Source: Isoetes taiwanensis (Eukaryota > Streptophyta > Lycopodiopsida > Isoetales > Isoetaceae). Taken from it: DNA of 64,000 nucleotides. The DNA lies in NCBI GenBank assembly GCA_021234155.1, contig JAJEKV010000014.1:8759563-8823562 (forward strand). Direction: 5' to 3'. The position numbers and the translations under genes were made by a program. How positions within the stretch are numbered: position 1 is the first letter of the stretch; every line of letters starts with the position of its first letter. Shown here piece by piece: positions 10,321 to 22,300 of the stretch. The notes beneath the pieces were generated by a model, which made no database searches, was not told the DNA's origin, and worked only from the letters and a program-made list of their open reading frames with translations.

Positions 10321-11680
10321 TCATTTCAGAATTCAAGGATGTATTCCCGGATGAAATCCGGCAACTACCACCTTATAGGGGTGTGGAGTGTGAGATCACA
10401 CTAGCTCCGGATGCTAAGCCTACCAGCAAGGCGCCTTATAGGATGAGCACCCCGGGTTGATTGAGCTCAAGCGGCTCGAGGAATTGCTTGAGCTTGGGTT
10501 TATTAGAGCAAGTGTGTCTCCTTTTGGAGCACCTATACTCTTCGTGAAGAAGAAAGATGGGAGCTTAAGAATGTGCATAGACTATCGCCCGACTCAACAA
10601 GCGGAGGCGATAAAGAATAAGTATGCATTGCCAGGGGGTGACGATTTAATGGACCAGCTCCAAGGAGCAAAGGTGTTCTCTAAGATTGATTTGAGGTGGG
10701 GCTACCATCAAATAAGAATAAAAAGAAGAGGATATCCATAAGACCCGCCTTTAGAATGCGGTATGGTCACTTTGAGTTCTGATAATGCCCTTTGGGTTGT
10801 CGAATGCTCCAGCAACCTTCATCGCCTCATGAGCGGCGTCTTGGGGAATTCCTAGATGAGTTTGTCATCGTCTTCTTGACGACATTCTAGTCTGACAAGT
10901 CCATTGAAGAGCATAGTCGACATTTGAGAAGGGTGTTGGAAAAGTTGAGGTGGCATCGCTTGTATGGAAAGCTCTCCAAATGCCACTTTGCTACTTAGAA
11001 AGAGTGGAGTACTTGGGCCATGTCATATCGGCGGAAGGGATCTCCACCGAGCCATAAAGATTGAAGCGATGTAGTGGATTGGCGGCACCAAAGAATGTGG
11101 CGGAGGTAAGAAGCTTTCTAGATGCGGCAAGTTATTACTGAGGGAAATCGTGAAAGACTTAGCTAAGTGGAAGTCCCCTTGCCGGACCTCACTAAGAGTG
11201 TTAAGGTGAAAGATTGGAGAACACATTGGCTAGAAAATGTTCAAGCTTCATTTGAAAAGCTTAAGGAAGCCTTAACATCAGCACCGGTGCTGGATTACGC
11301 GAGATCGGACAAGGACAAGATAGTAGCAACTGGCCTTAAGCAAGATAGCAGCTTGGTGGAGTCCTTATGCAAGAAGGAAGAGTAGTGGCCTATGATTCCA
11401 AGAAGTTGAACCACACAAGGCGCTATCAACCCACGATCGGGGAACTTCTAGCTATTGTAAGAGCTCTTAGGTATTTGGAGGCATTATTTGCTTGGGAGGA
11501 AGTTTGGGTTAATCGCGATCACGAGCCTCCAATACATCTTTACCCAACCACTCCTCAATCTAAGGCAAAGGAGGTGGATGGAATTCCTAGAAGAGTATGA
11601 TTTTGAGATTGCTTACAAGCCGGGTAAATTGAATGTGATTTTTGATGCTCTTTCTAGAAGACCATTTGAGACAAGAGCGC
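10321..11680 (+). pseudogene. Gypsy reverse transcriptase and RNase H, frameshifted
   Basis: Gypsy RT lies in pieces: the entry segment FKDVFPDEIRQLPPYRGVEC (about 10330-10390), [20 protein letters not shown] then CIDYR and [13 protein letters not shown] (10457-10741), and a catalytic block with DD near 10880 out of frame. RNase H follows with VVAYDSKKLNHTRRYQPTIG (about 11385) and YDFEIAYKPGKLNVIFDALS (about 11595-11660). The pieces make and degrade the cDNA/RNA hybrid in family members. At least five frame changes are needed to read through. Confidence 0.8.
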
Positions 11681-13160
11681 ATTGTAATCACGATTTCCAC
11701 TCTTTCAGTGAGTTTGATAAGAAGATCGAGGAGACCACGCAATCAGGATGGAGATTTCAAGGAGGTATGGGAAAAGTCTCTCTCGGGGATGCTAGAAGCA
11801 GAGATAAAGAGCGAGAAGCCTTCAAGCATTATAAGAAGGAAGGCAACTTGTTATACCATAAGGACAAATTGTGTGTGCCCGAATCAAGTAGGGTATAAGG
11901 AAGCTAATTCTTCATGACACACACAAATGACCCAAAAGTAGGGCATGCGAGGGGTTCATGAAGACCTACTTCAAGATTTGGATAGCTACTTCGGCGGGGA
12001 ATGAAGAAGCACATAGCGGTATATTCGGGAATGCCGGTTGTGCCCGTGATGGAAAGCGGAGCAACCGAATTCAGGGTGCCCTAAAGCCTTTGGGAGTGCC
12101 AAATGCTAAGTGGGGAGGTCATAAGTATGGATTTTATCACATGACTCCTAGAACTCTTGAGGCAAGGATGCATTGATGTTTGTCGTAGACAAGTTGTCTA
12201 AGATAGCACATTTTGTGCCTTGCAAGACTTCTGGACACACGCATTAGATCTTGCCAAGCTATTTGTGAAGGAGATGTTTAGGCTCCATGGCATGCCTCGG
12301 GGAGATAATTTGAACGGGGACTCCAAGTTTATGAGTGCTTTTGGCGGGACCTCTTTAGCACCATTAGAACGAAGCTCTCCATGAGCACTGACTTATCATC
12401 CATGAGACGGATGGTTAGATGGGCCGCGAATCGAATCCTTGAAGACATGCTTAGAAGCTTTGTGTGGAATAAGCGGTCCAAGTGGGATGAGTACATCCAC
12501 TTGGTGGAATTCGCCTACAATAGTGCTGGCGAGGAGTCATCTCGGATGTCTCCTTTCATGGTAAATTCTGAGATACGATTGCCTAACCCGGGATACTTGG
12601 CACAATCATGTGTCAAAGGTTGAAGTATCAGCGGATGCTAGGAGATATGCGGCCGGTGGTGGAAGAAATGAGGGGTACCTCCTAGCGACAAGAAGTGTGA
12701 GAAGAGTGTAGCCAACAGCACGGGACCAGTAAAAGAGAGTTCAAGGTGGCGATAGCGTGTGGTTGAAGATCAAGGTCAAGCAAGCTAAGCAGGTTGGGAG
12801 TTGCAAGAATCTTGCCCCTAGGTGGGCTGGTCCGTTCAAGATTTTTGGAGAGTGGGCTCCCAAGCCTACAAGTTGGATCTTAGGCCCATCTCAAGGTTCA
12901 CAAAGGTTTTTCCACGTAAGTTTATTAAAAGGCACAATCCTAACCACGACAAGGTCTTAGATACTCCAACTTTGTTGGAAATGGCCAGGAGGCGGTGGAA
13001 ATTGTGCACGAGTTACTTCTTGATAAGTCATTCAAGAAGATTAGGAGGCCCAGTTCCTCGAGTATTTGGTCAAGTGGAAACACTTGCCCGTGGAAAACGC
13101 AACTTGGGTATTGAAGGGGATTTGGAGAAACAATACCGAATTTATGAAGGAGTTTGATGA
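11681..13160 (+). pseudogene. Gypsy integrase with degraded chromodomain-like C-terminus
   Basis: Pieces of a gypsy integrase: VDKLSKIAHFVPCKT (about 12183), a DSKF-type block near 12320, the helix segment KWDEYIHLVEFAYNSA (about 12480-12530), RMSPFMV, and the post-core APRWAGPFKIFGEW (about 12810-12850). At about 12990-13150, in several frames, there is a chromodomain-like string (VKWK-like, then LEKQYRI). Chromodomains direct integration to H3K9-methylated chromatin in chromoviruses. The ~19.6-kb duplicated segment starts inside this region, at about 11850. Confidence 0.72.
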
Positions 13161-14035
13161 TGGTGGTCGTCTCGGGCTTGGTGACCCGACTTCGCCGGGG
13201 AGGTTAGCAAGTATGTTTTCTAGTTAGCCTTAAGTTACGGCTCATGTCTTCTAGTTGGTAGAGCACATGTGCGGAATCTTAGATGGGCTATGTATGTGAT
13301 GATGGGATATGCCTTTAAGGCATTCTCTAAACCAACATGCACCAAGAGTGCGCATGACCAATAGGGTCATGCGAGAGAAAGAAGAAAGGCATGGTCTTGG
13401 TGATGATGGGACATCGGTTGGGATGCTCCTATGCCACGATGTGGGGTTCGCACACCTGGCCATAGGGGTCATGGTGAAGGTCAAAGTGATCATCTTGCGA
13501 TGATGGGATCGTGAGGCGTTCCCTAGCTTAAAACCCTTGGGGCATGATGCACTAGGAATTTTCGGCACCAGGTAATAGCAAGTACAAAGGTAGCACTTGA
13601 TCATGGGCGATGATGGGATCATTTTAAATGGTCCTTAAGCTCAAATCCGAAAGGGCCATGATCGAGTGCAAGGTATTGGTAAGGGGGGTGGTCCCCTAAA
13701 ACCACAAACTTACTAATTAAACTAACGTAATGTGCTCCTTGTGCAGGCAAGTGAGAAGCGAGCATCGAGGTGGGGCGCATTACGAGAAGACGGGGGAGCC
13801 ATAATTTAGATTATGAACCCTAATAACTCTTATAGTAATGTTTTGAATTATGTTAAGAAGGAACCTTGTTAAGGCTATATAATTTTGTATAAGTACAAAT
13901 ATAGCCTAAATTTTGGCATCTAACTCTTTAATAGGAAGTTGATCGTTTAAATTAAAATTAAGTATACGTTCTTATCATTGTTTGCAGGTTAGAGTAGGCT
14001 CGTCACCTTGGCGCAATGTTGAGGACAGCATTGTC
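13161..14035 (+). other. 3' untranslated region of the gypsy element with spaced GATGATGGGA repeats
   Basis: No coding frame. The decamer gatgatggga occurs near 13299, 13402, 13500 and 13608, about 100 bp apart, each within a longer diverged repeat (tatgcc, acatcg, tcgtga, tcattt follow). An AT-rich tract with a ttgtttgcag acceptor-like site ends at about 13988. Confidence 0.6.
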
Positions 14036-14050
14036 CTAAGGGGGGGAGAA
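14036..14050 (+). other. Polypurine tract of the gypsy element
   Basis: A run aagggggggagaa lies directly before the TG of the 3' LTR, where plus-strand DNA synthesis is primed. Confidence 0.9.
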
Positions 14051-15677
14051 TGTGACGTTCCAGGGGAATATACGCTATAAATACGTATATTCCTGGACCC
14101 GTCACCATACAAGTCTACCTATGTAGCCTTGTATGCCTTAGAAAGTGGCAAGACATCTAAGTTAAGTGTTTAACTTAGATAACCTTAGGATAAGGCCCAT
14201 TTCCACATGGCCTTATCCTGTTGAACAACCGCCGGCCTCATCCTAGTGGTGCCACGTGGCATCCCATGTGGACCCACACCTATATTGGCTCTAACCCTAA
14301 CCTAGACCCTTTTCCACTGAACCTAGCTTTTGAACTCTCATCTCGTGCGAAACCCCATTTAGAGCATCGTTAATCATAACCTAGCACATAACAGCAGCCC
14401 ACGGAAGGTGTGTATGATCGTGGGGAGCAAATAACCGACCCGGACAGGAGCATGGAGACGCCAGGGATGGGAGGAAGCGCTTCTGGAGGAGGTATGTAGA
14501 GTAGTGCTCTTGGTAGTTCATCTGGAATTAGCATTCCAGATGAGTTAGTATCATGTATCTAGGGTAGAGCCATCCTAGAACCCTCATGCATCATCTTGAA
14601 CCCTAATCAAGGAACCCTAACTGTTAGTTAGATATGTATGATTAGGTTAAGATGTTCATATGATATTGATCATGATGTGATGTATGTGATGCTTGGTTGA
14701 TCTTGTTGCTCCTCTTGTATTGGGAAGGGGGGGTAGAGACCTAGGGCCATATGTAGTATGCTCCTAGTGTAGATCCCTTAGTTCCTATTATATCATTTTG
14801 TGCATAGGAACCCACCAGGGCTATGGGAAGCTATGATGTGACTCGGCACTACACAGCTTTGAGGGCTAGAGGCAAGATGGAGGGAGAATCCTGCCGAGTG
14901 GGGGCTACGAGGGGATCCCATAGTGGGCTAGGCTTATGGTTGGTCACCGTGTGTGGTAGGAGCATGGGTCCGACACCTCACAGGCGATGGTGTCATGCCA
15001 CGCCTCTCAAGAGTTGCAAGTGTCGACTTGGCTCTTGTTTTGGGGGTCGGTCGGGTGCGAATCGTGTGTCGCCCACGATTCTCTAGCGCTTGAGTGGAGC
15101 CTCTAGACCCCGGGAAGGGAGATGCAACCCTTCCTACCTCGGCCGGACCCGGGGAGATGCAACACGGGTAGTCAGATGGGTGATGCCATGGGATTGCATG
15201 TCAGGAAGGTTAGACTCATGTCAGAGCCTGATCTAGCCTATCTGCAAAGTATGCACAGGAGTGAAGTGGTCAACCCTAGCCATTGTCTTATGCCAGCCCC
15301 GCCATTGTTATGACTCGGTCTGCTCTATCTTGAGGCCTATCACGTCAGTCAACTACCTTATGTGTCGGAGCCACGAGTAGGAGCTCTCATGTTTTATGGC
15401 ATACGATTATGTTCTTTGCATCTATGGATATGTGGTTGAGCTACCCTTCGAGGTAGTATGTGGTGTTGTATTGCTAGTTCTGACGTAATTATCGCCCAAA
15501 ACGTTATAGGAGCCCATAGGGGAAAGGCGGCATAAGACACCTTGTCCCCTCCCGCACTAGGTCACGAGAGTGCGGGGTAGGCGAAAGAGACTTTGTCGCG
15601 GTTGTTGAGTCGGACCGGGGGATTTCTGTCCAGGGTTAATGCGGCCGGGGCCGTATATTTATTTGAGGAGCATCACA
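14051..15677 (+). repeat. 3' LTR of the gypsy element
   Basis: Begins TGTGACGTTCCAGG and ends GCATCACA, then the TAAAA target duplication (15678-15682). Same order of blocks as the 5' LTR, with indels concentrated in GC-rich, CAG/CTG-containing parts. The terminal hairpin at 14052-14105 is near perfect. Confidence 0.93.
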
Positions 15678-15682
15678 TAAAA

Positions 15683-16439
15683 AAGCACCTAAGACGCCGT
15701 ATTCAATAACTCATGCAGCGGCTGGTCAGTCAAAACTAACCAAACATACCACGCTCGGATATGGGCAAACGCTGGGCAGATCTGGAGGGCAATGCCATTA
15801 ATCTTCAATGGCGCCCTAATACCTCTCATAATACGTGATGTAATACATTTAGCTGTTATTATACATGCTTCATTTCTTTGAACATTTAAGTTTAAGTTTA
15901 ATATAGTCCACTATAGAACCTGCAGAAAGAAGAAGAGCAAACTGACTTAGCATATTCTCTAGAGTGCTGAAACTTGCAAGATACTTTAAGAATAAAAAGA
16001 ATTTAGAATTGTTTTTGCCTTATTTTAGTCAATGGATATATTATGTGCCTATTACATACCTTAAGTAACATCTTCAATGTCATCTTCGTCATGAACATCT
16101 ATCCCAATTGAATTTATACCTGCATACTAAAACAAGATAATTTATACAATTAGAAGGGGACTCTGGTGGCAACACTGACAAAGCCTATACTCTCGTGCTT
16201 CCCGAGTCTAACGCCCTGTCTCAATGCGAAGACGATGTGCACCCGTGTGAATGGAAGCTACAAGTCTGCATTTCTTCATGGGCAAATGGGTGCACAAGTA
16301 CTGATGTGGGCCTCTCGTGAACATAGGATTGACTTCCTGCTGATAGTGTGCCATCTTAACGTGCGTCAGAGCCTCTGCATCCTAGGGCTTGCGAAGGAAA
16401 CTAGCATCTAGGTACAGCTTTAGTGCATTGCAAAGGGAA
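15683..16439. other. Flank of the gypsy insertion with a small exon-like piece on the minus strand
   Basis: No long reading frame. On the minus strand 16119-16060 is a 60-base piece bounded by gttttagtatgcag and AAG|gtatgt. It encodes the acidic SIGIDVHDEDDIEDVT followed by TAA, like a terminal exon. It is kept in both duplicated copies. A second GC-rich block (16152-16410) shows no domain and differs between copies by indels. Confidence 0.3.
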
Positions 16440-17703
16440 GTTATAAGATTTCTAAAAAACTAGTAACCAAATTGGTTTACAAATCAATAAATGTTGCTGA
16501 GATTTTTGAGAATGCAAAGACGGTCTTGAAGGAATTCATTCCACACAACTATAAGGGGAGGTGGCAGGCCAAACAATTCAGAGAATGTTTGGCAACATTT
16601 CCAAAGGATTCAGTTGTTTCAGTGATCGATTTTGCTGAGAATTATACTTTTAAAATCCAACAAGAAATCCGAAGTCTTCAATGGAGGAATGATCAGTGTA
16701 CAATTTTGGTACACATTACATATAGACATGCAACAAGAGTAAATGATCCTCACTTAGAAGAGAGTGAAAGGAAAATTATTAAAGAGACTCATTTCTATAT
16801 CTCGGATGATAAGGATCATGATACCTTATTTGTGCAACATTGCTTGCTCAAACATACACATTTTTTAGCAAACAGAGGTGTCAAGCACAAGCAACATGTT
16901 ATGTGATCTGATGGATGCTCTCATCAGTCTAAAGGTGCAAGGCTATTTTATTTCCTTGGTAGGTACTACCAAAACTCCAGCATTCCAATAAATTGAAATT
17001 ACTTTGCTTCACACCATGGCAAAGGTATTCTAAAAGGTTCTGGTTTTTTTTCCTTTTATAATTATTGACCAATATATGATGTACTGCTATTTCTTGAGAC
17101 TGGTGAACAATGATGGTATTGGAACTGTCATTAAGAGGCACTAACTCATGAAATGTTTAAGAGGAATTCAACGCTATTGAGAAATGCATATGATTAGTTA
17201 TTTTTTGTACAAGACATTTCAAAGAACATAATTGAAGAAAAGGACAGATATAGGTACTCTCTCAAAACCATTGTTAGCAATTGATAGATTGTTTGACTTA
17301 AAATTGATCCATGTTTGTGAAGTTGCAGATTTTTTGGGAAATTGGAATTGATGAAGTTGACAGGAGTGAGAGGTATGATTGTGCAACTCTAGTTGGATCA
17401 AGTCATTTCCATGCTATCAGACCTATGCAAAGTTCAGATCCTACTCAAGTAGCAGGCATGAATTATTCTTGTTTCTGTCATAATTATTGGCTTGGTAAAT
17501 ATGGCAAGTGTCCAAACAAGGAGAGAATAGACTCATGAACTTTTTCTGAACTAAAACTAGGTGCTGAATATAAAGATGAAGCTGTTGATTGTCCTGTGTA
17601 TGAGGGAGATCCTGAATGGAAGTCTGATATTATTGCAATTGGAGATAACTTTACAGTCAATGTTGAGCCTAACAACAAAGAAAAGAATATTTGTATATTC
17701 TGA
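16440..17703 (+). pseudogene. C-terminal piece of a transposase-like gene, copy A
   Basis: An open 144-codon frame (16472-16906) has KTVLKEFIPHNYKGRWQAKQ, VVSVIDFAENYTFKIQQEI and THFYISDDKDHDTLFVQHC. After TGA 16904 the frame continues SDGCSHQSKGARLFYFLGRY, so the usual Trp of a WSDGC motif is the stop. Later pieces are ASHHGKG (about 17010), FWEIGIDEVDRSERYDCATL (about 17330) and a tail to about 17703. Conserved Asp and His positions resemble a DDE-like catalytic core, but the family's mechanism is not established to my knowledge. It is the downstream half of the gene whose N-terminus lies at 1868-2235. Copy B is identical across the main frame. Confidence 0.6.
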
Positions 17704-17720
17704 AATGCACACAGATGTTG

Positions 17721-18342
17721 TTTTTTTTTTTTAAAGGACTTGAGCCTTTATTATCCAGAGGACTAAAAACTTAGTGGAGAGAATGTCCACCAGAGCAAAA
17801 CCACCCCACTCAAATACAACATCTAAACAATATGAAGAGCAAGCAAAAACTCATAAGTAAGTATGAATCTGAAGATAGTGCTCCCAAATACGGCTCTTCA
17901 CCTCATTAGCAATTGATGAGCACCTGAATGCTTTGACAATTCGTTGTTGGGCATCAAGAAGGATCTGTGCATCTAAACAAGCAAGACCTTTGAATATGAA
18001 AAGATTCCTTCTTTTCCAAATGGACCAAATGATCCATGCAGAAGCCAAATGAGATGCCCTTTTTGCCAAATTATCCCAACTACTTGGATAGACTGCTAAT
18101 AACACCTGCTGGCTATTCAAATTGCAATGAAAGAGGCCTTGAAGCCACAACCAAGCATGTCTGACATGTCTACACAGGAAGAAGCAATGCTCAATTGTCT
18201 CGTCCCTCTGTGCACATAAGGGACAAAGTGCAGATACCTCTGGATGAAATCTGTGCACCACTTACACACACCATCCATACGATGTACGTGAATTATCGCC
18301 CTTGGCTTAGGATTTTCAAGTTCCTGAGGTACAAAGGGCGTG
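17721..18342 (-). pseudogene. 5'-truncated LINE fragment with zf-RVT domain, copy A
   Basis: Read on the minus strand it carries the zinc-binding domain found after reverse transcriptase in plant LINEs: LCPLCAQRDETIEHCFFLC (C-X2-C, then H-X4-C). This is followed by LNSQQVLLAVYP, WIIWSIWKRRNLFIFKG and a tail, with stop at 17851. A run of twelve T (17721-17732) is its poly(A) tail on the minus strand. The upstream coding part (about 18262-18342) is in another frame. No RT catalytic part remains. Confidence 0.75.
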
Positions 18343-18703
18343 TAGGGTTTTATGATCCGCACATTCAAAAAGTCAATAAACATCAAAGAAACATGAAAGC
18401 CCTTGAAAAAAAACACATGCACATGTACTATATTGACGTCAGAACATTAGTCGCGAACATAACACTTACCTCCATCACAAACCATCCGTGTAAACCACGT
18501 TCCTTGTGAACCTTGAAATTGTTAGGGTTTCCACGATCGCATATTCAAAAAGGTCAATAAGCGTCAAAAAAACATGAAAATCCTTGAAAAAAACACATGC
18601 ACATGTATTATATTGGTGTCGAACATTAATTAGCGGACATGACACTTACCTCCATCACAAAGCATCCATGTAAACCCGTTCCTTGTGAACCTTGAAATTG
18701 TAT
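18343..18703. repeat. Two tandem 181-bp repeat units, copy A
   Basis: The unit starting taggg(t)ttt and containing cacatgcacatgta, acttacctccatcaca and ccttgtgaaccttgaaattg occurs at 18343-18523 and again at 18524-18703. The ORFs across it are by-products. Confidence 0.85.
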
Positions 18704-18799
18704 TGGCGCCTTCTTGAGGCATGGAATGAATTAGATCTTTAATAACAACCCAAAATCCTTATCAATTTTGCACCTTTGAGAATGCTATATATATAGCAT

Positions 18800-19006
18800 T
18801 GTTAGCAAATGACACATGTCATGTGTCACTATTCATAGATGACTAGGCATGCCACCTAGATGTTGCTGACATGGCTCTCCTATAAAGCCATAGTCACGCT
18901 TTATTGTTATTCATTCAGAATTCACTCACTAGACTAGCTAGATTGTCTATCTCATTCTATCCTTGCATAGTCGTCTTCATCCTATTCATGTCCAGTCATA
19001 TCTTCA
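18800..19006 (+). repeat. Copia 5' LTR with palindrome and TATA box, copy A
   Basis: 207 bp. It contains the inverted repeat tgacacatgtcatgtgtca (18810-18828) close to the U3 edge, and ctcctataaagcc with TATAAAG at 18881-18887, a likely promoter. The 3' partner is 24233-24421. Confidence 0.88.
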
Positions 19007-19020
19007 TGGTATCAGAGCTT
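19007..19020 (+). other. Copia primer-binding site, copy A
   Basis: tggtatcagagctt immediately after the LTR, complementary to the initiator tRNA-Met 3' end. In copy B (38629) it reads tggtaccagagc. Confidence 0.9.
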
Positions 19021-19357
19021 AATGCAAGGAGGAAATTGAGTGCCGAATCTTAGCAGGTGGGACCAGAACGAGTTTTTTTTTTTTCCGTGTCTGATTAGGA
19101 GGAATTCGAATCGATTCAAATTCGAATTTGAATCATTGGTTGAAATCAAATTTCATCAACTTTTAGGGCTGGATGTGATACATGTCAGCCAGAATACTCC
19201 TTACCTTGCCGGATTCTCTCTTTTTTTGACGTTTGGTCAAAACTACGTGAAGAATACCCGATGATAATTCTTTGATAATCCTTTCTCCCTCAATCCGTGC
19301 TTCCTTCTTGGCTCTGTTCAATTTGAACTATTTGGATCTGCATTCTTTTCATCATAA

Positions 19358-22300
19358 ATGGCTACAAATGCCAATCCTTAGAAATACTTTATTCACCCTG
19401 TATTAGATATTGACAATTATTTCACATGGCGAGATGCCTTTGAAACCAATCTTAATTTGAGAGGTTTGAGAGTTGTTTTTCAACCCAAATGGAACCCTAC
19501 TTCACCTGATGATTTTGAAAATGATTTCATGGCTTTGAATAATCTCAAAGCATGTATTTATCCAGATTTTCAGAGAGATATTCGAGGGTATATAACTTTT
19601 ACCCAACATTTGATTTTCTGCATAAGAATTGCATTCAGGCAGGTGAACGCCAACAACTTGGTATTCAAAGCCAAATGGATAATCTCAGGTTAGAAACTTG
19701 CACTAATATGCGAGATTATCTGCAACAATTGAAAGCATTGAAGGAAAAATTGCTTGCTGCAGGAGGTACTCTATCAGATTTGTCTCTCATCCAGTATGCT
19801 CTCAAAGGTCTGCCTCGTGAATATCAAAGTGTCTTTGATTATTACAAGCTCCAAGATAAGATCACTATCTCTTTCAATCAACTTCAGCTCAAACTTGTAG
19901 ATGGTGAGGGTATGATCAAATGGAAGCTAGTTTCTATTCTAGAACTAGGCTTTCTTCACCTCCTGTTACTCCTTTAGTTGTTACATCTGGATCTACTTCT
20001 TCTTCCCCTTCCTATGAGTCCGTTGAGGAAGCTAAATCAGGCTCCAAATCTGGATCTGAGCAACCATTCACTTGCTTTTACTGTGGTAAAAAGGGCCACG
20101 CTAAGCGTGATTGCAGGAAGCTTCTAAAAGATATGGCCGAATTTCTAAAACACAAGGAGGCCAAACCAAAAGCTGCAGATTCAACCCTTTCGAGTGCAGT
20201 AAATGCTCATGTTTCCCATTTGATTTGGAGGTGGCAGAATTATAGTTCCTCAATGTCACTGCAGATAATCTACGGCCACATACTTGGCTTGTGGATTCTG
20301 GGGCCACCAAGCATTTGGTAGGCCAATCGAATGATTTCCAAACTCTTCATTCATATGATAAAACAATGGTAAAAATGGCCAATGGAAATATTGCTAAATC
20401 TACTGCAAAAGGTGATGTATCTATTTCTATCAAACACTGTCTTTCTCTCAAAATTAAAGATGTCATTCTAGTGCCTGGATTACTTGTGGACTTACTTAGT
20501 GTAAGTGATTTTTTTTTGAAAGATGGGCTATTCATTGCTATTCTCGGATGGCTATGTTCACATTCTTCATAAAAATCCTTTGGATTTTGTTGATCTTCAA
20601 CTTTTGGGCCCTATAGCTAATGGTCATTTAAATGAGGAAGGCTTGGATATTTTGGATTCTACTTCACGACAAAAAGAAGTATCATGTGAATCATCACTTG
20701 CCGTTCTTTCTTTGTTCAATAATACGAGGAATCATTATGGCATGCAAGATTGGACATATTCATCTTCCATCTCTATTTTTAGCCTCAAAATTGAATATGG
20801 TTCAAGGCATGCCTACACTTATTACCAAGGACTTGAAATGTCTTTGCTGCGTAGTCTTGGAAAAAGTACAAGCATCTTATCCATCACAAAGCTGAGTTTG
20901 AGCCCAACAATCGTTGGAGCTGCTACATAGACATATGTCATCTCCCTCTCGAATCGGGTACGGTAGCGGGTATTTCCTTGTCGTAGTGGATGATTTTTAG
21001 TAGATATACATTGGTTTTCAATCAAATTCAAGTGTCAAGCTCTTGCTATCTTCAAAATCTTTAGACACCAAAATTGAAAATGAATTATCTACTACTATAA
21101 AAGCTATCCGGTGCGATAATGCGAAGGAATATATCTCTAATGAATTTCAAACCTATCTTGGTCAAAAGGGATCCATAGACAGTTGATTGTGCCTTATGTT
21201 CCTCTCAAAATGGAGTAGCGAGAACAAAAGAATAGAACCCTTATGAATTTGGCTCACAACATTCTCAAATATAAAGAGTTACCTCGAACTTTGGGGAGGC
21301 GGGTTCTAACTCTGGCTTATTATTTGTATATGAGGGCTCCCACCGAGGGACATCAACTTTAAGACACCTTTTGAGGCTGTATGGAATGAAGCTAGATGAG
21401 TCTAATCTAAGGGTTTTGGCTGCCTAAGATTTGCTAGTGTTCCTCTCAATTCTTTGCAAAAATAAGGCAGGTTATTTGTGAGGGCCATAAAAGTGATTTT
21501 GTTTGGATATCCTAGCAACATGAAGATGGCGATGCTTTGATCTTGTTACCAAGAGTGTGTTTTGCCTCTAGAAGCATGCACTTTCTTGAGGATGCAGTCT
21601 ACTCTAAGGAGTTTTATCATCTAACAACACTTGATTATGCCAAAGCTTAGTTCATTGTCGGGGAACAAGCTTGTAGCTATTTCATCAATTCATGCGGGGT
21701 CCCACAGTCACAGTTGGGGCAGGTGGGGGGGCGCAATTGCAGCGGCGAGACTATGTGCTGTTGCGATTCTGAGGTTATTGAAGATGAAAGCCATACTCTT
21801 ACGAGTTGCCACCTTTTGAGATAGTCAGGAATCATTTTTGACCTTAGCATTCCATTCCACGCTTCCACAACTTCTCAGAGCACCATATGTGCATGACTTG
21901 GCCTTATACGGTTCTAGATAAATATGCGCAATTCTGAGCCCTCGGTAGTCATTATCTCAGCTTGTCTAGTATCATCATTCTTGCAAAGGTTTTCCTTGAA
22001 AAAAACTTTCCCGGCGAGGTTTTTAATCCTAGTAGTAATGATTGTACTAGCCCCATTTATATGGGTCCCATGACCTATTGGTCTCTCGTGGGCGTTAAAA
22101 ATCTATTCTATTCTAGTCTATCATCAACACTTTTCATATTAACCATGACACTCAAGCTAGCCAACTGCGGGGTCTTCTCATATAGTTCATAATGGTGGCA
22201 TTTCCTCTCTTACATTGTATCTTCCATTGTTGCAAGCCCTTCATCATCCTGCTGCTACTCTAGTGTTGCAAGTTCTTCGGTACTCGACATTCCAAAGCAT

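Larger units (their letters stand above)
2845..15677 (+). mobile_element. Chromovirus-like Ty3/gypsy LTR retrotransposon with extra coding modules (12.8 kb)
   Basis: Two LTRs (2845-4479 and 14051-15677) start TGTGACG and end CACA. They are flanked by TAAAA on both sides and enclose a primer-binding site, gag with a CCHC knuckle, protease, RT, RNase H, integrase and a degraded chromodomain-like tail, then a polypurine tract. Gene order RT-RNaseH-IN marks Ty3/gypsy. The internal region is 9.6 kb, about twice what gag-pol needs. The excess lies upstream of gag: a histone H3-like frame (5059-6127) and an unrecognised frame (6857-7315, perhaps to 8407). All frames are broken. Part of the damage may be consensus error at CHG sites. 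Confidence 0.92.

Noticed and set aside
17281-17703. Separate gene starting at 17311
   Set aside because: The frame (FWEIGIDEVDRS...) is the continuation of the transposase-like pseudogene in another frame.
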